Source: Dipteris shenzhenensis (taxonomy: Eukaryota > Polypodiophyta > Polypodiopsida > Gleicheniales). Taken from it: 64,000 bases of DNA. The translations under genes and the position numbers were made by a program. Position 1 is the stretch's first letter. Each line of letters opens with the position of its first letter. A model generated the notes under the pieces. It saw only the letters and a list, made by a program, of their open reading frames with translations, was not told where the DNA came from and made no database searches. Positions 11,033 through 23,640 of the stretch are shown one piece after another. The DNA is taken from NCBI GenBank assembly GCA_047967505.1, contig CM106538.1. One strand, given 5' to 3'.

Positions 11033-11642
11033 GGCCAAAGAAGACGGAGTCAATGAATGCATGCATTGAAAACCCCTTACAAGAGCCTATAAACAATTCA
11101 ATGGAGTATAAGTGGAGCAATCACTTCTTTAAAAATACCTATTTTTCCTTTCTTACAGAAATCAAATTCAATACTTGGGGGACCAATAGAAGGATGTGAA
11201 TGGGTGAGGGGTTTTCATAGAATTAAGGATTAGTTGGGGGAGGGGGACACAAAGACAAAACCCTACACTCCTCGTCCTCCCCCCTCCTTCCTCTTCATAG
11301 TCCTCGTGTTCAACCCGCTCCTACTGAACCCCTCCCAGATAAGATAAGACTCAAGAGGAGGCACAATCTATATTACAATGTTCAAGTGGCATCACATTTC
11401 AAAATGCCCTTAAAAACAATTCCATAAAAGACTCATAAGGATAACTATGCCAAATACCAATAAAAGAATACATAAAAGCAAGAAAATGTGGTTTGATTCT
11501 ACTTTTAAAGTCGAAGTGATCCACCACTAAGGGGCAAGCGGGTGAGTTTCAATTGTTAACATCAGAATGACCCCTTCAAGGTATTAATGACACAAAGAAG
11601 ACACACTAACCATTCTAACATCCCAAAAGCTCGGAGAGAGAG

Positions 11643-11686
<44 letters not shown>

Positions 11687-13620
11687 CAGGGGGGGGAGGG
11701 GAGGGGGGGATAGATGGATGGATCTACAACCTACCCACTAAAGTTTCATCATAGAAAATGTTACTTGAAGTCTTAGTGTTCTTTGGTCACTTCCCAAGAA
11801 AGCTAGACTCATGGTTGGCATGCATATTGTTAGCCAATGCTACCCTACAAAATGTAGCTTGTGTTATTAACTAGTGTTTGGGCATTAATTGATCTTTGTT
11901 GGTTCTAAGTATATTTTATCACTAAATGAAATGTATTATCATTATTATCCCCACACACTAGTAGCAAGTACTTGCACCACCTCATAGCTACCCAAATCAA
12001 TCATCTCATTCATATAATGAGCATGCAATATCCCCCCCCACTCAACAACTACTTTTAGCATGCCCTAGACCTAAGATTTCCATGGTAGGGCCATCGAATA
12101 ATTCCACCCTTATTTTAATTATTTCACTCACCACCACTGATTGTGCTTGGTACATGCACATGTCTCAAGGTTGTTTCCGACTATGAGAAGGTAAGTTGAC
12201 TGTCTTGATACCATGGAAGGGATTACATGAAAAATTCATTTTGTACAACCATAAAAGCTAAGTACTTAAAACATGCAATAAATGGAGATAAAGATAATGA
12301 TCCCCTTCTAAACCCTTGGATGTATTCCTATTTTAATAAGCCAAATTTCGGCCCTATTTCACAAAAAAAAGAACCTACTCGTTTCACGGACATTGTGCGA
12401 CTCTTTTAAAGTAGTATAGCATGGGCCTCGACCAACCTCACATAGTAAATTTGGCTTTTGTACCTAGGAGTCCCTATTTGTAAGGAATGGTTAAAGCACT
12501 CAATACCATACACCCCTATCCTTGTTCATTTGAGCTCTTTCACATTGTTGTCACTACCCTACAATCACCCCTCTTGTGTCATTTTCTTTTCTATGCCTTT
12601 ACTTTGCAACCTTAGTTCATCATATTTCCCTTTCTACCATGAAACCCATGCCCTAATTGTCTTTTAAATAAATTATGCACTAAAGCATATGCATGTTATT
12701 CTTGCACATCTATGCTCATCAAAATTTCCCACTAAGTTGCCAATTTCTACCTCAATGACTCTTTGCATAGGATTTCTACTAAAAATTTAGATTAAAAAGG
12801 TCACTTCAAATCATAGATATCACTCACTATGTGGAGTATTAATCATAAGTTTAACATTAATAAAGAAAAATAGTCATGGTGCTATCTTTTATCAAGGATA
12901 TGCCTAGCTTCTTGAGTAAATGACATCTCTATTTTTGCCTTCCATTTTACCTTACAATTAATTATGAGCATTTATCAATCTTTTTTTGCTCATTCACTTT
13001 GTGGTGTGGTCTCACTGCACCTTATCCCTCTCAAGAATTCCAAACAACTCACATAAGCACTCAATGGACACAATGAAGATAGTATTACTCATAAAAAGGA
13101 GATGAAGGGGACAAATCACAACTATGGACACGATGAAGACTCTATTACTCAATGATAGGAGGTGAGGGGGAGGGGGAGGGACCCTTGTTTAATGAGTCTA
13201 GGTGTCCATGAAACGCTCAAAAACTAGCTATAATGGATAAGATGTCCACACTAAGAACCCTTTACTACAATGTCCCTCACTATGGGCTAACAAAAAAGAG
13301 TAATATTTGAAGTTACAAAGAGAAAACTAGTTCTAGTGAGAGAATATAACTAGAGTTGCATGACGGGATGACTCTTTAGCATAAAACATAGAAAGACTAT
13401 GGATTCATGAGCATTTAGCAAAAAATGTAGATGCCATTTCTCAAGGACCTTGTCAAAGACTTCAAACCAATTTGACTTAGGCTATTTCTTCAAACTTCAT
13501 AGTTGCTTTTATTGCTACAAGTTGTGTATTTATGTCTTTGATCCTTACATAGGCATGAGCAATTTCATGTGTTGAAAGTTTGATTTCTTACTGTCAAGAT
13601 TCTAGAAGTATTCTTTATGG
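11033..13620. other. AT-rich intergenic region with a (GA)n tract
   Basis: (GA)n lies at 11649-11684, followed by G-rich sequence to about 11710. A short imperfect duplication around ACACGATGAAGACTCTATTA occurs at about 13062 and 13117. I recognise no gene, element or RNA in the rest. Confidence 0.5.
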
Positions 13621-13983
13621 ATCACGCCACATGTTGGGAGTGGGGGAGACCCCCCCCCCCAAAAAAAACATGGGATGGGCCAATGTTAGAGGGGGAAGGG
13701 GGGGGGGGGGGGGCTACTCTCTCTCTCCCCACTTCCCCCTCTCCCAACTCCCCCCTCCCTTGCCGTCCCTCTCCCCTCCTCTCTGCTACCCACTCCCCCC
13801 CCAACATGTGGTGCACACCACATATTGAGGGGGGGGGGGGGAGAGTAGGGAAAGGGAGAGGCAAGAGGAGGGAGAGGAGGAAAGGGGAGAGCAGAGAGGA
13901 GGAAAAAGGCATAGGTGGAGGAGGGAAAGGGATAGGAGGGGAAGGGAGTGACGTGAGAGAGATGAGGTGAGGGGAGAGGCAAC

Positions 13984-14050
<67 letters not shown>

Positions 14051-14144
14051 AGGGGAGATGAGGGGAGGGGAGAGGTGATGAGAGAGAGAGGGGGGGGAAG
14101 GAGAGAGGTGATTTGAGAGAGATAGAGAGAGGAGGGGAGAGGAG

Positions 14145-14187
<43 letters not shown>

Positions 14188-14674
14188 GGGGGGGGGGGAG
14201 GGGAAAGGTGATATGAGGTGATGAGAGGAGAGAGAGGAGGGGAGGGGTTGGGAGATGTGATCGACGTGATAGAGAGGAGGGGAGCAGAGAGGGGTGGGGA
14301 GAGGGGAGGAGCGACATGAGAGAGAGGAAGGGAGAGGTGGGTGATAGGAGTTGAGAGAGACGAGGGAAGGGGGGGAGAGATTAGAGAGGGGGGGGAAGTC
14401 AAGGAGAGGAGAGAGAGGGATGCAACAAAGGGAGGATAGTTTCCCGCCATCCCTCTCTCCCCTCTCCTTGACTCCCCTCCCCTCTTCTCTCTTCCCCCTT
14501 CCCTCCTCTCTCTAAACTCCCATCACTCACCTATCCCCTTCTCTCTCTCTCTCATGTCCCCCCTTCCCCTCCCCTCCCCTCTCACCTTCCCTCCTTTCTC
14601 TCGCGTTTCTTAACTCTCCACTCCCCGCCCTTCCCCGCCTCTCCCTCTCTCTCATTGCCTCTCCTCTCCCCTCA

Positions 14675-14715
<41 letters not shown>

Positions 14716-14729
14716 GTTGCTCACCTCTC

Positions 14730-14782
<53 letters not shown>

Positions 14783-15170
14783 GTTGCTCACCTCTCCCCT
14801 CCCCTCCCCTCCTCTCCCTTTCCCTCCTCCTCCTCTCCCTCTCCCCTATTGTCTCCTCTCCCCTCTCCTCCTCTCCCTCCTCTTGCTTCTCCCTTTCTCT
14901 ATTCGCCCCCCCCCCCCTTTCTCAACATCTAGCATGCACCACATATTGGGGGGAGGAGGGGCTTCCCCCCTCGCCCCATGGCTCACGCCACATGTTAGGG
15001 AGGGAGGGGGGGTTAGGGAGGAGGCTCCCCCTTTCCTAACATGTGGAGTGAGCCATATGTTGGGGGGAGGGGGGGCAACATATGGCTCATGCCACATGTT
15101 GGGAGGGGGGAAGCACCCCCCCTCTCCCCTTAAACATGTGGCATGAGCCATATGTTGGGGGGGGGGGGGG
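13621..15170. repeat. Large purine/pyrimidine inverted repeat (foldback)
   Basis: The left arm is GA-rich and the right arm CT-rich, with the centre near 14436-14446. Matching pairs include GTCAAGGAGAGG...GGATG (about 14398-14420) with its complement CATCC...TCCTTGAC (about 14446-14471). The stretch around 14335-14355 pairs with 14505-14530. The motif GCCACATGTT near 13627 matches ACATGTGGC near 15134. Several (GA)n, (CT)n and poly-G/poly-C runs are embedded, and CCACATGTT/AACATGTGG boxes recur at 13628, 13806, 14992, 15040, 15095 and 15133. Long Ser/Pro/Leu ORFs inside are composition artefacts. Confidence 0.8.
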
Positions 15171-15364
15171 ATTTGCTTTCTCTTCCCACTTTCACCTCTC
15201 CTTCTCCCTCTCCCTCTTCTAACTCCCCGCTCCCTCACCTTTCCTCTTTCTTTCCTCTCCTTTTCGCTCCCCAATTTCCCTCTCCCTACTTCCCCCTCAC
15301 TCCCTCCCTCTTCCCCTTATTATACCCAGATGTGTGGGGGAGACCACCCAAAAAAAGGAAATTT

Positions 15365-15689
15365 TAAGTTTTTTCACATTTGTATGTTTTAACCAAATCT
15401 ATACCCAAAAATGAGTGTTATCAAAACATGTCCCATTTTGATTTTTTAAACCAAATAAATTGCAAGAAATGAGGGGTTTTCCAAAAAAGTTTCTAGATTT
15501 TTTAAATTTTTAAATTTTTGTCCCTAAAAACATATTTTCACATCTTTTTTTTTTCCCATTTTATACCTCAAAATGGGGTTTTTTAGATTGTTCACATTTT
15601 GATTTTTTTAAAGAAATTAACATTAAAAAATGGGAGTTTTTCAAAAAATGCTTGTAGAATTTGATTTGTCTTCTAATTTTATACCATTA
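15365..15689. other. A/T-rich spacer with poly-T runs
   Basis: TTTTT/AAAAA-rich sequence with repeated CCAAAAAA and ATTTTT(A) words, between the foldback and the telomere-like tract. No gene seen. Confidence 0.5.
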
Positions 15690-15861
15690 AATTAGGGTTT
15701 AGGGTTTAGATCTTAAACAAAGTAACTTATTTTTTATTTTAGGGTTTAGGGTTTGGCTTTTAGGATTGAGGGTTTAGCTAGGGTTTAGAGTTTAGCCTTT
15801 ATGGTTTAGGGTTTAAGTATAGGATTTAGGGTTCAGGGATTAGGGTTTAGGTAAGACAAGA
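15690..15861 (+). repeat. Degenerate interstitial telomeric repeat, (TTTAGGG)n type
   Basis: Multiple TTTAGGG/GGGTTTA units occur, several in perfect tandem pairs (AGGGTTTAGGGTTTAG), mixed with variants such as GGGTTTGG, GAGTTTAG and AGGATTTAGG. This is the Arabidopsis-type plant telomere unit in an internal position. Confidence 0.85.
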
Positions 15862-16214
15862 AGGGAATATGCATGTCCAACCATGCAAATGATATCCAAT
15901 GGGTATGTCGCTTTGCATATGCCTTAATCTTACTCATATTAAGGCTTTTTTAAAGTATCATGTCCATCAAAGATGCATACATAGGCTCAAAGTACATTGA
16001 TGCATGATTCATGGTAATGAACTAGAAAATATGCATGTCCAACCATGCAAATAATATCTAATGGGTATGATAGCTTGTACAGCCCTTAATCTCACATTTA
16101 CTACTCAATTAATAAACAATAAGATTAATTAGTACATAGATAAGAAATAATTTAATAAATAATTAAGGAGGTATTTAAGAACAAAAAGTATTTAATATTC
16201 ATAGATCAAAAAAT
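15862..16214. other. AT-rich spacer with a short direct repeat
   Basis: ATATGCATGTCCAACCATGC occurs at about 15869 and again near 16027, each followed by a similar ATC(C/T)AATGGGTATG stretch, a duplication about 158 bp apart. No gene seen. Confidence 0.6.
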
Positions 16215-16598
16215 TGTTGGAGCTGCGGTGAGAGCTAAGGTTCCCCCCATGGATGCACGCTGCTCTTTTAGGAAAAGGTGTTATTGCATAACCATGCAGG
16301 CTAGCAGCAGTGATTGCGAGGGATGTGCGCGGATAGGTTAGTTGCAACAGTTGGTGGTTCAGGCCTTCAAGTGGTTCAGGTCTTCAACGGTCTCTAACCG
16401 AGTCAGTTCTTGTACACATGCTATTACTAGCATTCTGTCTCTATTCTTTCCATGTTATATGAGCTCTTGCTCCGAGATGTACAGAGTTACAGAGTATTGT
16501 GATCATCTTATCATGTTCTTTGTATTCTTTCGGTAGAAGTTGCACTGTTTATTCATTTGTATTTCCCCGTAGCGTCTGCGCTGTATTATGACGCTACA
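16215..16598 (+). mobile_element. Candidate 5' LTR of the Ty3-gypsy remnant
   Basis: Begins TGTTGGAGC and ends GACGCTACA, giving TGT...ACA ends, directly followed by a TTGGCGATCACGATG stretch where a primer-binding site would lie. It precedes gypsy-like coding remnants on the same strand. No second copy was found downstream, so the boundaries rest on end motifs alone. Confidence 0.45.
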
Positions 16599-17032
16599 CA
16601 TTGGCGATCACGATGTGCATTCTTAGTATGCACGAAAGGAATTCACGATTTGGTGAGTAACCTACTTCTAGTAGGGTGTTTGCGAGCCCATGTCATACTC
16701 TCCCTAATGCAATTGTGGAGGCACGTCGCATGGAAGGTTGTGCACATCGGCACGCACTCAGGCAGTGTTGCAAGAGGAGATTGCAGCGGTGAGGCGTCAC
16801 ATTTGCAAATTTTGAGATGAGCTCCATCAGATGCAAACAGACCCACAACATCCTGCTTATGGTCAGGCAAGTGCCAAAATCGCTGTGAAGAACCTGATCT
16901 AGTGGTCTTGGGAGCACATTTTGCACTTGTTATCTGCACAACTGGTAGACATGCATGCGAACACGTTCACAGGGTCCTCCTAATCCTTTGACACCAACGA
17001 CACAATTACGATGAAGGAGGAGTGACCTACGG

Positions 17033-19950
17033 ATGGCTTTGGCTACAATGGATCGGACACAAACGGGACTCGTGGTGGTCGTGGCACAAGCGGTGCGAGT
17101 GGGAGAGGCTCTGCATGGCAGAGTGGCCAAGAAACATAAGTCCTCAAAAAGCAAAGCCAAGAAGAAATCAGTGAAATCTAAGAAGTTAGATGATATCAAT
17201 CAATATTTGGAAGATGACAATTCCGAAGAGATCCCTGAAGAAACCAGTACTAAGGAGTTCGACTCGGAAGCGGAGAATAAGACCCGGAAAGCCTCGAAAG
17301 GGGGAAAGGTCACTCTACGGGCTTCCAGAGATGGATTGGTTGTCAAAGGTTTGAAAGGCTTATGGTGCACTCACTACCGGAATCCAGGACATTTAGCAAT
17401 GGAGTGTGCCCTCAATGAGAAATGGTGTATGATCTACTTGACCAACACCCACAACACAGTGGGGTGCCACTATAACAGTCGCAGCAACCAACGCGCAATT
17501 GGTCAATTGTAATGGCCTGATTCTGCTGAGAAGGATCTCGACACATCCTACATGCAAGAGGAACACCCCCAATCGACATTCCTCTTGCCAAAATCAACCG
17601 AAAACATGCTTGTTCTGCTTGGGAGAAGGCCATTGGCGGAATGAATTCCTGGACACTCAAGAATGGGATTAACAATGATCAGAGCAGGAAAAGTTGATAG
17701 GGAAGATGCCGAGTACCTCCACGGTGCACATTGTGGAGGATTACCCGTCGGTATGCTTGGAAATTAGTATAATCACTCGTGTAGGTACAAAGCTATAGGG
17801 GATGACCACACAAAGAAAGGTGGCAAGTTGATGGCCAGTACAGGGGCAAGTGTGATGGCAAGTCCTAGATTTGGTGGCAGAGGAGCCACCCTTGATGAAG
17901 TCAGATGAGCCTGAAAAGGCACCCGAAGAATCATGCAAGGTGCACTTTGCGGAGCCGGTTGTTCAACTGGAGCCGAAGATTGCACAAGGAAAGTTCAAAC
18001 TTCATTTACTAAGAAACAATCCAAAGGTTGTTGAAGCAGATCCACTATTGGTGGGCTAATCAAGCCAAGAAGCGGGCAACTTCTCCACAAAGGGAGCCAA
18101 GAATGGGATTCATTCTGGAAGAACCGATCCAGATTTTGATGGGTAGATTGCTCAACTTGGTACTCGGATTCCATCGTCAATTGTTGCACTCCCTCCACAA
18201 GGAGTCGGAGCCGAAAGAGGTGGATTTGCTGATTCTTCTTCGATACCGACAGTGTCTCTCATAGATATGAGAATTTTGGTGGTTAATGCAAAAGCACAAG
18301 GCCGGACATTTGAACAAGTTCTGGTGAACGAAGGTTTGGGAGTCAACATCGTCACACCTTAAAGACATGCCAGGAAATGGGATGGATCTCATGGGAACCG
18401 ATGCCATTCCTAGTTCGCATGGTGGATCACCACCGAGTAGACCACTCGGGATCTTACGAGCAATGGTCTTGGAGGTTGCTGGCATTTTATTCGTGGTCTC
18501 ATTTGTGGTACTACCAAAATGTCATCTCCGTGCGGAGAGGCAAGAAGAAGGTGTGGGTCGTAATGGGAGTGACAGCACCCTTGGTAGGTGTTGTATGACC
18601 AGTGTTGGCATAGACCATGAATATTGCTGATGGTCTGGAGGATGAGGAGGAGGAGGCATTCCTCAAAGCTAACCCTGGTCGTCCCGATATTCACAGTGGA
18701 TGTGGAAGGCATTACGGAGCATTACTTGCATCAGAATTTTTTTGCGGGTTCCATCGACAAAGTCCAAGAGAAGGTGGTTGAGTAGCACAACAAGCGGCAG
18801 CCGACATGGATTTGCAAGATCTCCTATAGCAGCAGGAGTAGGAATTCAAGGAACAAATGAGCCGAATCACATAGGTGCAAGAAGATGTGTTGGATACGGT
18901 CTTTCTGGGGGATGATGGTGCATCCAAACCAATAAAAATTAGCATTTTGCTAATAGCCGAATTCCGAAGCGAATTGATAGCACTGCTAAAGGATTTCTCC
19001 AATGCATTTGCTTGGGACTATGCTGACATGAAGGGATTGGATAAAATTTTTTACCACCATCGGGTCAATTTGAGCCGGATGCGACTCCGACCAAGACACT
19101 GCGGTATTGCATGAATCCGCATGTGGCCAAACAAGTGCGAGAGGAGTTGGAGCGCATATAGAGGGTGAGATTCATAGCACCGATTGAGAATCTGGAGTGG
19201 ATCTCACCTATTGTTATAGTCCCAAAGAAATATAAAAAATTACGTATTTGTGTGGATTATTGTAAGTTGAATGTGGCCATGGTACCAAACCCTTTCCTCT
19301 ACCATACATGGATTTCATGCTGTGGATGAAGTGGTGGGTCATGAGGTGTGCTCATTTTTGGATGGGTATAGTGGATATAATCAAATTAGGATGGCTTTGG
19401 AAGACAAGCCAAAGATAGCATTCATCACGTCATAGGGAGTCTATGTGTGTACAGTCATCTGGTTCGGATTGCGGAATTCTCCCTCCACATTTCAAAGAGC
19501 AATGCATGAAATTTTTGGCTCATACTTGATGGAGTTCATGCGGATCTTCCTGGATGACCCCAACGTGTTTGAAACCTTCACCGAGCACCTGGAGCATTTG
19601 CGGAAGTGTTTCCAATGATGCAGGGAGGTGTCTTATAGTTTGAACCCCATGAAATGCGCATTCGTGGTATGTAGTGGGCGACTCTTGGGTCACATCATCT
19701 CGACGGAGGGAATTGCGATGGATCCAGACAAGGTGTCCATGATCATGCAAGCGCCTACAACAACGATGCCTAAATAGTGCTTGCAGTTCTTGGGGCAGAT
19801 CCAATGGCACGACAGACATTTGTAGTTCCTAGCTCATATGGCGATTCCCTTGAATGCACTCACTCATGTGGAGCCGAAGGCAGTTTTGTGGATTGAGGAA
19901 TGTGGCAAAGCATACCGACAACTCAAAATCTGACTCAAGACTCGATGGTG
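17033..19950 (+). pseudogene. Decayed Ty3-gypsy polyprotein (gag zinc fingers, protease, reverse transcriptase)
   Basis: Several frames together read as a Ty3-gypsy polyprotein. There is a degenerate knuckle near 17365-17410 (WCTHYRNPGHLAMEC, with Tyr for one Cys) and a second knuckle-like CLFCLGEGHW near 17608-17640. A protease-like VLVNEGLGVNIVTP lies near 18320-18360. The N-terminal RT segment FRSELIALLKDFSNAFAWDY is at about 18963-19022. The RT palm contains SFLDGYSGYNQI, LRNSPSTFQRAMHEIF, then FLDD at about 19545-19556 in place of the usual YxDD, and GRLLGHIIS. The start of RNase H (VLWIEECGKAYRQLK) is reached before the sequence diverges near 19935. Numerous stops interrupt it. Integrase and the 3' LTR are missing. 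Confidence 0.8.
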
Positions 19951-20089
19951 ATTTCATGCTCGGATTGAGAGAGGGATGAAGAGACATCGGTGCATCACGT
20001 CTGAGGTTTCTGAGGAGGTGCAGATGAATGACAAGACTGGTGAACCGAACCAGCTACTACTACCTAACCAAGTGGACAAGGGGTGACAT

Positions 20090-20521
20090 GTGAGATCTGA
20101 GACAAATCCCAAGATCTCCTGCCCTAATGACTCGCGTGTAAAACCTGAGGATTTTTTCTCGTATGTTGAGGCCCTGTCTAGTGTTCCCCAAGGAGGGTTT
20201 TCTCTGTTATCGGTTGTGGCTGTGGAAGCCTTTCTTAAGAAAGAACTGGAATGGAGAGCTAGGGAAATTGAGAGGAAGGGGCTTTTGGACAACGGCAAAG
20301 TGGATGGGGTGGTGTGCGAGGTCCCATTCAATTTGGTCAAGCCAGAGTTTGAAAGACTTGCCAGGGGAGGATTGTTTGTATTTTTGAGCACTGGGAGCAG
20401 CTCAGTTATGCTTTCACCCATTGTTTGGTATTCCATTAGGTATATATCGACCATTAAAAAGTATGGTAACGGTCGGTCTATACCGACCTTTTTTAAACCC
20501 ACCGTAAGGACCGATGATTAG
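20090..20521 (+). CDS. Unrecognised open reading frame, 143 codons
   Basis: Directly after the truncated gypsy element lies a frame with mixed protein-like composition (AVEAFLKKELEWRAREIE, VVCEVPFNLVKPEFERLARG). It opens with GTG rather than ATG, so it is a partial exon or a fragment if real. The antisense frame (19954-20502) is also open but Ser/Leu-rich. I recognise no domain. It may be part of a transposon, a host gene fragment or chance. Confidence 0.3.
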   Translation: MRSETNPKISCPNDSRVKPEDFFSYVEALSSVPQGGFSLLSVVAVEAFLKKELEWRAREIERKGLLDNGKVDGVVCEVPFNLVKPEFERLARGGLFVFLSTGSSSVMLSPIVWYSIRYISTIKKYGNGRSIPTFFKPTVRTDD

Positions 20522-20982
20522 TGCACCGTGCACACTAAACATCGGTGCTTAATCATCAAAACAAGGCCTATGTGTAGTACTGAGCGCTTATAGGCATATG
20601 GCAATTTAAACTAAGGAACCACCTAGATCATGCTATTTTTTGAGTTTTATCCAACAAAAAGTTATAGAGCTAGAAAGATAAGCACTTCTTCTTTTTATAG
20701 CAAGGTGAAATTCCTTCTCAAAGTCAAAAGATATGGCCTCTAACATTCTTCATTGAGATAATAATAAAATCAATAGTTTAACGTGCAATATATTGATTTA
20801 CCGTGCGATAACTGCTGTAGCCATGGTGTTGATTAAAATTTTCTACTATCCTGTTTTAATACACCCCTAAAATAATTTAAAAATGTTAAAAATGTTTTAA
20901 TACAACGCATTGAAGCAAAGCTCAAAGATAGCTCCGAAGAGGCCTCCATTGAATGCAAGAACTAGAGTATTCAAAGGAGAAT
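20522..20982. other. Short spacer
   Basis: AT-rich sequence between the unrecognised frame and the 5-bp duplication flanking the outer LTR element. Nothing recognised. Confidence 0.5.
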
Positions 20983-20987
20983 AATCT

Positions 20988-21326
20988 TGTTGGATCATGG
21001 CTAAGCAGCAAGATGGGAGTGGAACAACCAAAATAAATCTTGTATTTTATTCATGATAGAAGGCCAATATATAGGCACTTGATACATACATGAGACCCAA
21101 GCTCCACTAATTTCTCCATTGATTTCTCAATCAACATCTCTCAATCACACCACACTCCTAGATTCACTCATTCACAACCTACTAACTAACACATCATCAG
21201 TCACACCTAACTCAGGCACACCTATACACACACATGCATTCACACACTCACTCATGTGATCACACTCACAACCACAGACCTTGTAATCCTTGGTATTGAC
21301 CCTAGTACATCAATTTATCCCATCAT
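20988..21326 (-). repeat. LTR of the outer element (3' LTR on the minus strand)
   Basis: 339 bp. Colinear with 27054-27345, which lacks about 46 bp present here near 21080-21130. The tract of C bases at 21329-21335 is the polypurine tract read on the minus strand. Confidence 0.85.
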
Positions 21327-21859
21327 ACCCCCCCACAAATTGATGACCTAGTAGTAGCCCATGGGAAACTTCATGGCTTGCCCACCTCTAGTGACAACAC
21401 TCATGATCCCAACCTGGCACTCACTCTAGTTTGCATCAGTAGACTCATTTGGGCATCCTCACCCCAATAGGATCTCACTCTAACTTTGGTCTCTTGGTTT
21501 ACAATTGCAAGACTGGACAATGACTATGCATGGGGAATTCTCATGGGTCTAACAAGATAAAATCTCAAACATGAGGCTAATAATGATTTAAGGGGGACAT
21601 CCCAGGGCAGAGAACCTTTATTGACCAGAGACATAAACAAATAAGTTAAAAATGCAGGGAAATTCCCCCCCCTTGATGGAAATCTTCTTCTCGTGTCGTT
21701 TCCAAGCCACCATTGTATAAGACTGATAAACTTGCTTGTCCATTGCATTGTACTTGCCAATGTTGACGATGAAGCAAAGCTTTCCTTGTAGGCAAGGTCT
21801 TACCACATGGGCAGTGTCTAATGCCTTACAAGCTTTGACAAATAGACTCAAGAAAGTCG

Positions 21860-22296
21860 TGTCATGACATGATTATCTGTATTAGACCTAGTGGATCATT
21901 CTAGGGAATCTGGTGATTACCCTATGACTGTAACATTGTAAATTGGCCAATTTAATATAATATAATATGCATGCATGCATTAGGTCCTAGGATGGTTAGG
22001 AAAGGGTAGTATTGTGCATGGGTATTGCATTAATCAATGGTAGGCATAAAGAGTCATAGACTAAGGATAGAATAATGGTGTATGCCCAAGGGATGTGATC
22101 CCAAGAGACAAGAGGGTTGCACCCTCTCGTGTCATTCATGGTGTGTGAGTATGGGCATTTGCATGCATATGGATTATGGCTTGAGATAAAATACACTCAC
22201 ATGGGCACTCCTTCCACCCCATTTGGAGGGCCAATCTACCTCAATTTATGCATCATCTACACACACATGTGCATCCCTGCATTCAAGAATGTGACA
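21860..22296 (+). repeat. 5' LTR of the nested element
   Basis: 437 bp. Terminal pentamers TGTCA/TGACA are inverted. The partner LTR at 25841-26298 has an extra ~20 bp (AGCATGTAGGAGAGTC region) and scattered substitutions, so the insertion is not very recent. Confidence 0.9.
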
Positions 22297-22298
22297 AG

Positions 22299-22310
22299 TG
22301 GTATCAGAGC
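22299..22310 (+). other. Primer-binding site, initiator-Met tRNA type
   Basis: TGGTATCAGAGC, the canonical plant retrotransposon PBS, two bases after the LTR end. Confidence 0.9.
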
Positions 22311-23640
22311 CAAGATCCTCTGACTGTGAGAGCCTGCCATGTGGAAGTTGCAACAGTTGTTGACATCGGCATGAAGTCATCAAGGAGAATCAAGAATCAC
22401 CCATCAAGAAATGACTAGGGGGCTTCCCTTATCCTCTCTGAAAAAAATAAAAATATATGCTTTCTTCTTGCACACGAGTAGGCGAAATAGACATTCTTAA
22501 TCATTAAGAAAGGGGGACGAGCCCACACCATCAATCATGGGCCTTTTGAGCCCTGGCTATAGCAGTTGCCTTAACTAAGGTGGCATTTAGTGTAGGCTAC
22601 TGTGCGTGGCATCGCAGGGGAATAGCCGCCTCATTAACCCCCCGCCATTGCACAGTCCCAAACTCCCTACCACTTGTTGCCTGTGCTGGCAGTGCCCTGT
22701 GCACTACGTAGCCTGTGTGCCATGCGATCCATGCTGCAAACTACCCCAGCCCTACAATTGTCACCTTAACTAAGGCTACAGCTAACTATACGATGTGTGG
22801 CACATGCTATCGCACATAGCATGCACAACCTGTGAGCCGCACATGTGTCGTGTGGCACGCCATGGATAGCAATGACGGGCCCTTGCAACCCAGCCGCATG
22901 TTGACCCCACCAGCTACCTCTACCACCACCACCTCTATTGCCTCTTCCACCACTGCCTCTAACCCTCTATCGCCGTCTGCAACCCCGACAGCCACCTCTA
23001 CCACCGCCGCCTGTGTCCCCTCTGTCGCTACCTATAGCCTGTCATCATTAAGGCCCTTCCCCTCTTTTGATTGTCATTCAGATTTTCCCCCCATATCAGA
23101 ATTTTAAACTCCCCCCTCCCCTTATTTCCCTCTAAGGACCTTTTTCTTTATCCCCCTTGTTTCCCTCTAATTTCCCTTTTCTCTTCCCCCCCCCCCGCTT
23201 TGCAATTTTTATAAAAAAAAGAAAAGGAGGGGCCATTATACATCCCAAGAGTCGAAGAAGCACCTTTGAGTTGCGGCAAGGACGTGGAGTGGGTGCTTCA
23301 TCGAATGGATAAGGGGAGTACCACTATTTTCCGCTCACATTAAATTCATTTTTCTATCACATTCAAATTCATTTCACACACTCGTAGCTCATCAACGAGT
23401 TTAAATTGAAAACTTGATTAGCTCCATTTGCATTTCCAAAACATGGACTATAATCAAGAATTCACACTTGAAAATGTTCCACAACTCACATTAAACCTCA
23501 TGGGAACAACACCTTACACCCCCATCTACCAAAACATATTTGATCCATTAGCCGATAACCCTCAACCACCCACCAAGCCTCCACCAAAAATGCCATCACC
23601 ACCACACTAGCCAAACAATGCAATCCAAGAATTTCTTCAA
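22311..23640 (+). other. Leader of the nested element
   Basis: Mostly non-coding leader between the PBS and the recognisable gag domain. A Thr/Ser/Pro-rich frame at 22832-23107 is low complexity. The frame at 23428-23610 (starting MDYNQEFTLENVPQL) leads toward gag and is probably its disordered N-terminus; it is cut by a TAG at 23608. Confidence 0.5.

Noticed and set aside
13622-14450. Two overlapping minus-strand ORFs of 231 and 254 codons
   Set aside because: Composition is almost entirely Ser, Pro and Leu from (GA)n/(CT)n DNA; no codon structure or domain.
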